Source: Hyphomicrobiales bacterium (GTDB lineage: Bacteria > Pseudomonadota > Alphaproteobacteria > Rhizobiales > Aestuariivirgaceae). From it: a DNA stretch of 46,042 nt. A model generated the notes under the pieces. It made no database searches. It saw nothing but the letters and a program-made list of their open reading frames with translations, and had not been told where the DNA came from. Positions within the stretch are counted from its first letter, which is position 1; the number at the start of each line of letters is the position of its first letter. Shown here in pieces: positions 25,794 to 32,870 of the stretch. The stretch is from positions 1 through 46,042 of the forward strand of contig JAEUMG010000031.1 in NCBI GenBank assembly GCA_016793355.1. Direction: 5' to 3'. Both the position numbers and the translations under genes were made by a program.

Positions 25794-27658
25794 CCGGTGG
25801 CGACCTTCTGGGCTTTTTCTTCGTCCCACCACCACACGCCGGGGAAGCCGAGCGCGTATTTCGGCAGCACGTCCGGCCGCGAGAAGCGGTCCCAGCGCGC
25901 CACGCGCTCACTGGCCGAATACCACATCGGCACGACAAAATGGTTCCACAGAAGTACCCGGTCGAGGGCCCGGCAGGCGGTGACGAGCCCGGCCCGGTTC
26001 TTGGCATAGATCACCTGGTCGATGAGCCTGTCGATCGCCGGCGAACGGATGCCGATGAGATTGCGGCTGCCGTCGGTTTTTGCCGCTTCCGAGCCCCAGA
26101 ATTCGCGCTGCTCATTGCCGGGCGAAAGCGACTGGCCCCAGCTCCCGACGACGATGTCAAAATCGAAGGTCTGGATGCGCCGCGTATAGATTGTCGAATC
26201 GAACGTCTTGATGTTGACCGTGATGCCGAGCAGTTCGAGCTGCGCCTTGTAGGGAAGTGCGATGCGCTCGAACAGCGGATCGTCGAGCAGGAACTCGACC
26301 GTGAAGATTTCGCCCTTGTCGTTCTTGAGGACCGATTTGCTGCCCTCCTGGCTGACGGTCCAGCCGGCTTCCTTCAGAAGCCCCGCCGCGGTGCGCAGAT
26401 TCTTGCGGCGTTCCTGGGCATTGACATTGACGGGATTCGTGTACTCGGCGGTGAATACTTCGGCGGGTATATCGGCGCGCAACGGTTCGAGGATCGCCAG
26501 TTCTTCAGGGCTCGGCAGGCCGGTCGCCGCAAGCTCCGAATTGTTGAAATAGCTCTTCGAGCGCGTGTACTGGCCGTAGAACAGATTGGCGTTCGACCAT
26601 TCGAAGTCGAAGGCATAGTTGAAAGCGAGGCGCACGCGCGGATCCTGGAACTTGGCGCGGCGGGTGTTGAACGCCCAGCTCTGCATGCCGTTCACTCTTT
26701 CGAGCTTGATCTCTTCCTTGATGACCTTGCCGGTCTTGACCGCGTCGAATGTGTATTGCGTCGCCCAGGTCTTGGCGCTGTTCTCGGTGCGCCAGTCGGC
26801 CTGGTCGGCCTTGAAGGCCTCGAAGGCGACATTGGGATCGCGGTAGAAGATATACTCGATCTCGTCGAAATTGTCCTGACCGATACTCACCGCCAGGTCC
26901 TTGCCCCAGTAATCCTTCACGCGGACCAGCCGCACGCTTTGCCCAGGCTTGAAACTCTCGATCCTGTAGGGTCCGGAACCGAGCGGAATCTCCAGCGTCA
27001 TTTCCTGGATGTTGCGCGGCTTCCCGTCCTTGCCCGGACCGGTCCACCAGTGCTTCGGCAGCACCGGCAATTGTCCGGTGATGAGCGGCAGTTCGCGGTT
27101 GTCGGCCTGACCGAAGACAAAGGTGACTTCGCGATCGCCGGTCTGCTCGGCCTTTTCGATGTTCTTGTAATAGGCATTGTAGAAGGGATGGCTGTCGCGA
27201 AGCGCCATCATGCTCCAGATGACGTCCTCCGCCGTGATGGGCTGGCCGTCATGGAAGCGCGCCTCGGGCCGCAGGCGATAGACGACCCGCGAGCGGTCCT
27301 CGGGATGCCAGACTTCCGAAGCGATCAGTCCGTATTCCGTCGAGGGCTCGTCGAGCGATGAGGTAAGAAGCGTCTCGTTGCCGGCGCCCATGGCGGGATC
27401 GCCCTTGTAGGTATAGGGATTGAGGCTGTCGAATGATCCGAATACCGCGAAGCGCACCCGCCCGCCTTTGGGCGCATTCGGGTTCACATAGTCGAAATGC
27501 TTGAAGCCGGGCGGATATTTGATGTCGTCAAAAAGGGTGAGCGCGTGCTTGAACTGACGTTCGTCGGCATAGGCGACGGACGAGCCGATGATCCGCACCC
27601 CCTGCGCCGCGCCCAGGAGCCCGGCCAGCTTGATCAATCCGCGTCGCGTCAAGTGCAT
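25790..27658 (-). CDS. Family-5 peptide-binding protein, first copy in the yej operon (Tat-exported)
   Basis: A 622-residue periplasmic oligopeptide-binding protein of the YejA group. The N-terminus has a twin-arginine signal (LTRRGLIKLAGLLGAAQG) unlike the Sec signal of the second copy. Key stretches are DDIKYPPGFKHFDYVNPN, APKGGRVRFAVFGSFDSLNP, EIPLGSGPYRIESFKPGQ and, at the C-terminus, LWNHFVVPMWYSASERVARW. ATG 27658 follows AGGGAGG by 10 bases; an in-frame TTG 21 bases upstream precedes that site and is rejected. It is the promoter-proximal gene of a six-gene run (two binding proteins, yejB, yejE, yejF, ghrA). The most likely cargo is peptides; microcin C-like compounds are possible. Confidence 0.9.
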   Translation of the reverse strand: MHLTRRGLIKLAGLLGAAQGVRIIGSSVAYADERQFKHALTLFDDIKYPPGFKHFDYVNPNAPKGGRVRFAVFGSFDSLNPYTYKGDPAMGAGNETLLTSSLDEPSTEYGLIASEVWHPEDRSRVVYRLRPEARFHDGQPITAEDVIWSMMALRDSHPFYNAYYKNIEKAEQTGDREVTFVFGQADNRELPLITGQLPVLPKHWWTGPGKDGKPRNIQEMTLEIPLGSGPYRIESFKPGQSVRLVRVKDYWGKDLAVSIGQDNFDEIEYIFYRDPNVAFEAFKADQADWRTENSAKTWATQYTFDAVKTGKVIKEEIKLERVNGMQSWAFNTRRAKFQDPRVRLAFNYAFDFEWSNANLFYGQYTRSKSYFNNSELAATGLPSPEELAILEPLRADIPAEVFTAEYTNPVNVNAQERRKNLRTAAGLLKEAGWTVSQEGSKSVLKNDKGEIFTVEFLLDDPLFERIALPYKAQLELLGITVNIKTFDSTIYTRRIQTFDFDIVVGSWGQSLSPGNEQREFWGSEAAKTDGSRNLIGIRSPAIDRLIDQVIYAKNRAGLVTACRALDRVLLWNHFVVPMWYSASERVARWDRFSRPDVLPKYALGFPGVWWWDEEKAQKVATG

Positions 27659-27769
27659 GCCCGTTCGGCCTCCCTGCAAAGGACAGCCGGATACATACGC
27701 ATTCCTGAATGCAATTGGAAACCCCGGAAGGACTCTCCCGGCGTTAAATCTTCGTGAGATTCAGGGCGA

Positions 27770-28312
27770 TTATGGGGCAGGAAGCGGCGGCGGATTGTCC
27801 GAAAGGGTACGCAGATAGGCAATCAGATTGGCCCGTTCGGTTGGGCTCTTGACCGCCAGGACCATTTTCGTTCCCGGCGCAAATCCCTTCGGATTGTTCA
27901 GGAAGTTGAAGAGATTTTCATAGGTCCACTTGTCGCTCGCATGCGACTTGAGCGCATCCGAATAGGCAAATCCCTCATGCGACGCGATCGGGCGCTCGAC
28001 CACGCCCCACAGATTGGGCCCGGTCTTGTTCGGCCCGCCATTGGCAAAATCGTGGCAGGCGAGACACTTCTTGTGCGCCGCTTCGCCCTTGGCGGGATCG
28101 GCGGATGCCAGCAATTCGGAAAGCGGCTTTTCCTCCGTGGCGGGCGTTTCGCCGCCCGTGGTGGCTGCCTCGGCAACCTCGATCGCAAAGCCGGGCTTTT
28201 CAGGGGCGTGGGTCGCATAAATCACGCCTGAAAGCTCTCCCAGGCCGAACACCACGAGGGCGGTGCCCAGCACCGCGCCGGCAATCTTGTTGAAAGTCCA
28301 ACTGTCAATCAT
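27770..28312 (-). CDS. cycM: Membrane-anchored cytochrome c (CycM type)
   Basis: A 180-residue class I c-type cytochrome. An uncleaved N-terminal membrane anchor (IAGAVLGTALVVFGLGELSG) is followed by an Ala/Glu/Pro-rich linker. One heme domain follows, with CLACH (Cys83, Cys86, His87), the loop GGPNKTGPNLWGVVERP and the axial Met150 in GTKMVLAV. This design matches CycM of Bradyrhizobium, which carries electrons from the bc1 complex to an aa3 oxidase. It is divergent from kdsB across a 124-base gap that should contain both promoters. Confidence 0.88.
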   Translation of the reverse strand: MIDSWTFNKIAGAVLGTALVVFGLGELSGVIYATHAPEKPGFAIEVAEAATTGGETPATEEKPLSELLASADPAKGEAAHKKCLACHDFANGGPNKTGPNLWGVVERPIASHEGFAYSDALKSHASDKWTYENLFNFLNNPKGFAPGTKMVLAVKSPTERANLIAYLRTLSDNPPPLPAP

Positions 28313-28436
28313 GCGGCAAATCCGAAGCGTCCCGGTCCCCTTGAGCCTTGAACCGCGCGGAAACTAATTCTTTCTCCAGACCGTCGCAATACGTATAACG
28401 AGGCCGGTCCAATTTGCCGCGCCCACCCCTAAGTCC

Positions 28437-29195
28437 ATGATCGATCACCGAAATACAATTATCGTCATCCCCTCGCGGATGGCGTCGACGCGATTGCCGG
28501 GCAAACCCCTGGCCGATATCTGCGGTCTGCCCATGATCGTACATGTCTGGCGGCGGGCGGTGGAATCGGGGGTCGGGCAGGTCCTCGTCGCCGCCGCCGA
28601 GACCAGGATCGCCGAGGCGATCCGCGAGCATGGCGGCGATGCCATCAATACCGACCCCAACCTTGCCTCGGGCACCGACCGGATCGCGCAGGCCCTGTCG
28701 CTGCGCGATCCGCACGGGCAGTTTCAATATGTTGTAAACGTCCAGGGCGATCTGCCCACGATCGAGCCCCTGGCCATCCAGCGCTGCCTCGCCGGCCTCG
28801 TTAACGATCCGGTCGATATCTCGACCATCGCGGCCGAGATCGCCGATCCGGCCGACCTCGCCAATCCCAATATCGTCAAGGCGATCACACCGCTCGGCGC
28901 GCTTCGCGAGGTCGCCTATGCCCGCGATTTCGTCCGCCTCTTGCCTGCCGGCGACCCGCCGCCGCATTGGCATCATATCGGCGTCTATGCCTTCAAGCGC
29001 CAGGCGCTCGGCCGCTTCGTGTCGCTGCCGGTGAGCCGGCTTGAAGCCGAGCGCAAACTCGAGCAGATGCGGGCGCTCGAGAACGGCATGCGGATCGCCG
29101 TCGTGCGCGTCGATACCGTTCCCTTGGGTGTCGATACGCCTGCCGATCTCGAAGCGGCGCGGCGCATCTTGAAGCCACATCACGCGACAGTCTGA
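28437..29195 (+). CDS. kdsB: 3-deoxy-manno-octulosonate cytidylyltransferase
   Basis: A 252-residue cytosolic enzyme that activates Kdo with CTP to make CMP-Kdo for lipopolysaccharide. The N-terminal nucleotide-binding loop is IPSRMASTRLPGKPLADI. NVQGDLPTIEP carries the metal-binding Asp; the common Glu of NVQGDEP is Leu here, which I believe is frequent in alphaproteobacteria. HHIGVYAFKRQAL and ERKLEQMRALENGMRI are conserved late motifs. Its stop is 10 bases before pheA, so the two probably share a transcript, a pairing seen in other Hyphomicrobiales. Confidence 0.94.
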   Translation: MIDHRNTIIVIPSRMASTRLPGKPLADICGLPMIVHVWRRAVESGVGQVLVAAAETRIAEAIREHGGDAINTDPNLASGTDRIAQALSLRDPHGQFQYVVNVQGDLPTIEPLAIQRCLAGLVNDPVDISTIAAEIADPADLANPNIVKAITPLGALREVAYARDFVRLLPAGDPPPHWHHIGVYAFKRQALGRFVSLPVSRLEAERKLEQMRALENGMRIAVVRVDTVPLGVDTPADLEAARRILKPHHATV

Positions 29196-29205
29196 GGATT
29201 TCCTT

Positions 29206-30075
29206 ATGAAAGCAAAGATCGCCTATCAGGGCGAACCGGGGGCCAACTCGCATATAGCGTGCCGCGAAGCCTATCCCGACCACGAGCCGCTCGCCTGCCG
29301 CACCTTCGAGGATGCCTTCGCGGCCGTGAAGGACGGCGACGCCGCGCTTGCCATGATCCCGATCGACAATTCGATCGCCGGCCGTGTCGCCGATATTCAT
29401 CACCTGATGCCCGCCGCCAATCTCTATATCGTCGGCGAGCACTTCCTGCGCGTTCACCACCAGCTGCTCGCCGTCAAGGGGGCGAAGCTTGAGGACATGC
29501 GCTCGGTCCACAGTCACGTCCATGCGCTCGGCCAGTGCCGCAAGCTGATCCGTCAACTGGGCCTGATGCCGGTGGTCGCCGCCGATACGGCCGGCGCGGC
29601 ACGCGAATTGTCCGAAAGCGGCGACACGGCACGCGCCGCCATCGCAACCGCATTGGCGGGCGAGATCTACGGGCTTGAGATCCTGCGCCAGGACATCGAA
29701 GACGACGAGCACAATACCACCCGCTTCATCATCCTCTCGGCCACCCCGCACGATGCCGAGCCGGAGGACAAGCCGGTCATGACGAGCTTCGTCTTCCGCG
29801 TCAGGAACGTGCCAGCGGCGCTTTACAAGGCGCTCGGCGGTTTCGCCACCAATGGCATCAACATGACCAAGCTCGAATCCTATCAGCTCGAGGGCTATTT
29901 CTCGGCCACCCAGTTCTACGCCGATATCGAGGGCCATCCCTCCGATCGCTCGGTGCGGCTGGCGCTCGAGGAACTGGAATTCTTCACATCCTATCTGCGC
30001 GTGCTCGGCGTCTATCGCGCCAGCCCCTATCGCGCCGAAATCGCCAGACGCATGGCCGAGCGTCAGGGGAGCTGA
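29206..30075 (+). CDS. pheA: Prephenate dehydratase
   Basis: A 289-residue monofunctional prephenate dehydratase, making phenylpyruvate in phenylalanine synthesis. The catalytic domain has AYQGEPGANSHIAC, IPIDNSIAGRVADIHHLM, VHSHVHALGQCRKLI and the catalytic Thr motif NTTRFIILS. The C-terminal ACT domain, which senses phenylalanine, includes ALYKALGGFATNGINMTKLE and ESYQLEGYFSATQFY. There is no chorismate mutase domain, which fits alphaproteobacteria. Its last 13 bases overlap the 3' end of the convergent nudC gene. Confidence 0.94.
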   Translation: MKAKIAYQGEPGANSHIACREAYPDHEPLACRTFEDAFAAVKDGDAALAMIPIDNSIAGRVADIHHLMPAANLYIVGEHFLRVHHQLLAVKGAKLEDMRSVHSHVHALGQCRKLIRQLGLMPVVAADTAGAARELSESGDTARAAIATALAGEIYGLEILRQDIEDDEHNTTRFIILSATPHDAEPEDKPVMTSFVFRVRNVPAALYKALGGFATNGINMTKLESYQLEGYFSATQFYADIEGHPSDRSVRLALEELEFFTSYLRVLGVYRASPYRAEIARRMAERQGS

Positions 30076-30956
30076 AGCGCTTCCAGGATGAGGTGATGTG
30101 CGATCGCCATCCGGGTCGGGAATTTGAAGCCGTCGGGATGGCGTTCCTCGTGCATGAGCAGCAATTCGTCGCGCCCGAACCATCGCGCCGTCTCGAGCTC
30201 GACGGGATCGACGGTGATGGCGTCGTCCTCGGCCTCGCCGATGAGCCCGATCATCAGGCTTGAAGGAAACGGCCAGGGCTGGCTCATGACATAGTGGATG
30301 TCGCCGACATGGATCGCCGATTCCTCGAAGACCTCGCGCCGTGCGGCATTCTCGATCGTCTCGCCCGGTTCCATGAAACCGGCAAGCGCCGAATACATGC
30401 CCGGTGCCCAGATCTTCTGCCGCCCCAGCAAAAGCCCTCTCGCCGAGCGCACAACGATGATGATGACGGGATCGGTGCGCGGGAAATGATCGGTACCGCA
30501 AGACTCGCAATGGCGCCGGTAGCCGCCGTCCATCATTCGCGTCGCCACGCCGCAATTGGCGCAGAAGCCGTGCGTCATGTGCCAGTTGATGAGAGAGCGG
30601 GCTTGCGCCAGAAGCCCAAGTTCGGCGGGTGGGACAGTGCCTTCGATCGCCAGGCTGCGCAGGTCGCGCCAGCTCTCTTCGGCATTTGCGGCGCGCGCGG
30701 CGAAATACGGACGATCGTCGTGATCGAGGCCAAGGAAGACCAGCTCTTCGGATTCGCGCGGCGATCGCGTCTGGACGTGAGGCCCGGCGGTAGCGACCTT
30801 GTCTCCGGCAATTTCGATGACCGCGGCCTTCGGGCTTGCACGCTGCGCGGCGACCCAGGCCGGATCGCGGCGGTGATTGGCGGCGCGATCGATTTCATTG
30901 CCGCTGAAGCCGAGCAGGGGGCGCTGGCGGACCGGCCGGCTAGAGTGTTCTTGCAA
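30063..30956 (-). CDS. nudC: NADH pyrophosphatase NudC
   Basis: A 297-residue Nudix hydrolase that cleaves NAD(H), and in other species removes NAD caps from RNA. The zinc ribbon is complete (FCANCG and HCESCG). The Nudix box GFMEPGETIENAARREVFEE is intact, and the NudC-specific SQPWPFPSSLM lies C-terminal to it. The start is probably TTG 30956, lying inside the last codons of the acyl-CoA dehydrogenase gene (17-base overlap), since no ATG occurs before the conserved LGFSGNEIDRAANHR. It overlaps the convergent pheA 3' end by 13 bases. Confidence 0.9.
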   Translation of the reverse strand: MQEHSSRPVRQRPLLGFSGNEIDRAANHRRDPAWVAAQRASPKAAVIEIAGDKVATAGPHVQTRSPRESEELVFLGLDHDDRPYFAARAANAEESWRDLRSLAIEGTVPPAELGLLAQARSLINWHMTHGFCANCGVATRMMDGGYRRHCESCGTDHFPRTDPVIIIVVRSARGLLLGRQKIWAPGMYSALAGFMEPGETIENAARREVFEESAIHVGDIHYVMSQPWPFPSSLMIGLIGEAEDDAITVDPVELETARWFGRDELLLMHEERHPDGFKFPTRMAIAHHLILEALQLP

Positions 30957-32097
30957 TGACGACCTTCATGATTTCATTGGCACCCGCATAGATACGCTCG
31001 ACGCGCGCGTCGCGGAACATGCGCGCGATCGGATATTCGTTCATGTAACCATAGCCGCCATGAAGCTGCAGGCAGCGGTCGATGATCCTGCACTGGAGGT
31101 CGGTGACCCAGTATTTCGCCATCGACGCGGTCGCGGTGTCGATGCCGCCGTCCATATGCCGGCCGATGCAGTGGTCGACGAAGACGCGCGCGATGGTTGC
31201 TTCGGTCTTGCACTCGGCGAGTTCGAACTGCGTGTTCTGGAAATCGATCAGGCGTTGCCCGAAGGCCTTGCGCTGCTTCACGTAGTCGATGGTCACGGTG
31301 AGCGCGCGTTCGATTCGCGCCATGGCGCCGAGCGCCACGAGCAGCCGCTCCTGCGGCAATTGCTGCATCAGCATCGCAAAGCCCTGGCCTTCCTCGACTC
31401 CGATCAGAGCTGAGGCCGGAACGCGCGCGTTGTCGAAGAAGAGTTCGGATGTGTCATTCGCCTTCAGACCGATTTTGTCGAGATTGCGCCCGCGCGTGAA
31501 GCCTTCCAGCCCGTCGGTTTCGACCGCGAAGAGCGATACTCCCTTGGCGCCGAGCGATGAATCGGTCTTGGCCACGACAATGATGAAATTGGCAAGCTGG
31601 CCGTTGGTGATGAAGGTCTTCTGGCCGGTGAGCACATAATGATTGCCGTCGCGGCGCGCCGTTGTCTTCACTGCTTGCAGGTCGGACCCGCCGGAGGGCT
31701 CCGTCATCGCGATCGCGCCGATGAGCTCACCATTGGCAAGACGCGGCAGCCACGCCCGCTTCTGCTCTTCGGAGCCGAAGGCGACGAGATAGGGCGCGAC
31801 GATGGCGTTGTGGAGGGAGAGACCGAAGCCCTCGACGCCGACGAGATGCGCGGCGTGCGAGATCGTCGCTTCATGCGCGAAGCTGCCGCCGGCGCCGCCA
31901 TAGTCTTCCGGCACCGAAGCGCAGAGCAGGCCGGCCGCCCCGGCCTTTCGCCACACCGCGCGATCGACGCAACCCTGCGCCTCCCATTGCTCATAATGGG
32001 GAAGGCATTCGCGTTCGAAGAAGCGCCGTGCGCTCTCGGCTAGCTGCTCGACATCCTCGCTGGTCCAGGATGGTTTTGAAACATTGAGGACAGACAA
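30940..32097 (-). CDS. Acyl-CoA dehydrogenase (LCAD-like)
   Basis: A 385-residue FAD enzyme that desaturates an acyl-CoA at the alpha-beta position. The flavin-binding stretch GAIAMTEPSGGSDLQAVKT and FITNGQLANFIIVVAKT are clear. KQRKAFGQRLIDFQNTQFEL and LQLHGGYGYMNEYPIARMFR are family signatures. The Glu in QQLPQERLL sits where the catalytic base lies in long-chain and isovaleryl-type enzymes. The MCAD-type position (RIYAGANEI) has Ala, so the base is predicted to be the LCAD one. The start is TTG 32097, supported by GGGGAG 5 bases upstream; no ATG is available nearby. It follows a MerR-type regulator gene on the same strand. Confidence 0.9.
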   Translation of the reverse strand: MSVLNVSKPSWTSEDVEQLAESARRFFERECLPHYEQWEAQGCVDRAVWRKAGAAGLLCASVPEDYGGAGGSFAHEATISHAAHLVGVEGFGLSLHNAIVAPYLVAFGSEEQKRAWLPRLANGELIGAIAMTEPSGGSDLQAVKTTARRDGNHYVLTGQKTFITNGQLANFIIVVAKTDSSLGAKGVSLFAVETDGLEGFTRGRNLDKIGLKANDTSELFFDNARVPASALIGVEEGQGFAMLMQQLPQERLLVALGAMARIERALTVTIDYVKQRKAFGQRLIDFQNTQFELAECKTEATIARVFVDHCIGRHMDGGIDTATASMAKYWVTDLQCRIIDRCLQLHGGYGYMNEYPIARMFRDARVERIYAGANEIMKVVIARTL

Positions 32098-32146
32098 GCG
32101 TCTCCCCGACGAAAACGGACCTGGTCAGCGATATCGCCTTCGGCGA

Positions 32147-32584
32147 TCAACCGGCGTTAGCGGTACGCGGCGCGGCGCCTTCGCGTTCCTTGAGCAGGCT
32201 GTCGATGAGCGTGATTGTTTTCTCAAGCTCTTCGATGGCCTCTTCGACTTCGATACGCTGCTGGTGCAGAGCCTCGCGGCGCTCACGGAACTTGGTGGCG
32301 GCGACGCGCAGCTGCGTAAGCTGCCCATCCTTCAGGTTGTAGAGTTCGAGCATCTCCTTGATTTCTTCAAGCGAGAAGCCGACCTTCTTGCCGCGCAGGA
32401 TGAGTTGCAGGCGGGCCCGGTCGCGATAGCTGAAGAGCCTGGTCCAGCCGCGCCGCGCCGGGGCAAGCAAGCCTTTCTGCTCGTAAAACCGCAGCGTGCG
32501 CGGCGTTACGCTGAACTCGCGGCACAGCTCGGTAATCGAATAGGTTCTGTCACGGTTTGATTTTTCGTTGCCAGCTGATGTCAT
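32147..32584 (-). CDS. MerR-family regulator of acyl-CoA catabolism (LiuR-like)
   Basis: A 145-residue regulator. The N-terminal MerR helix-turn-helix is YSITELCREFSVTPRTLRFY followed by EQKGLLAPARRG and the wing RLFSYRDRARLQLI. A C-terminal coiled coil follows (EVEEAIEELEKTITLIDSLL). No Cys ligands for metal are present, so it belongs to the non-metal group that often controls leucine/fatty-acid catabolic dehydrogenases. That fits the acyl-CoA dehydrogenase gene 49 bases downstream. ATG 32584 has GGAG 8 bases upstream; a longer frame to 32635 would overlap the promoter. Confidence 0.88.
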   Translation of the reverse strand: MTSAGNEKSNRDRTYSITELCREFSVTPRTLRFYEQKGLLAPARRGWTRLFSYRDRARLQLILRGKKVGFSLEEIKEMLELYNLKDGQLTQLRVAATKFRERREALHQQRIEVEEAIEELEKTITLIDSLLKEREGAAPRTANAG

Positions 32585-32635
32585 CTCGTTGCTCCATTGT
32601 TCTTCTTGCTTCGTCTTATGGGTTGGTCCCCACAT

Positions 32636-32651
32636 ATAACGCCTACGTCAA
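32636..32651 (-). promoter_or_regulatory. Possible MerR-type operator upstream of the regulator/dehydrogenase genes
   Basis: On the minus strand TTGACGTAGGCGTTAT is a partial palindrome (ACG-N4-CGT core). It lies between a possible -35 (TTGTTC) and -10 (TATATG) about 17 bases apart, some 50 bases before the MerR start. LiuR-type regulators bind ACGT-rich palindromes, so autoregulation is plausible; the call is weak. Confidence 0.3.
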
Positions 32652-32746
32652 GCCGAACAAGACGCGACACATTACGAATCGTCCCATGCGTGACATGCCG
32701 GATTGCTTCACGTGCATGGCTGGTCAAGAGCCAGCATTCACGGATC

Positions 32747-32773
32747 GATTCTCCGCTTAACGGAATGTTTACC
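32747..32773. promoter_or_regulatory. GANTC site plus CtrA-like box upstream of the PodJ-like gene
   Basis: GATTC at 32747-32751 is followed 5 bases later by TTAA-N7-TTTACC (32757-32773), one mismatch from the CtrA consensus, and a further TTAAC half-site at 32781. A second GANTC (GAATC) is at 32676-32680. The pair is about 100 bases before the start of the PodJ-like gene. Confidence 0.4.
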
Positions 32774-32870
32774 AAAGACGTTAACTTTTGGGTAGCGGAA
32801 TTCCAGGTTGGCGGGAACGGTTTCCGGAGAAACGTAACGCCGGCCCGGCTGAGAGAAGGCGAGCATAGGC

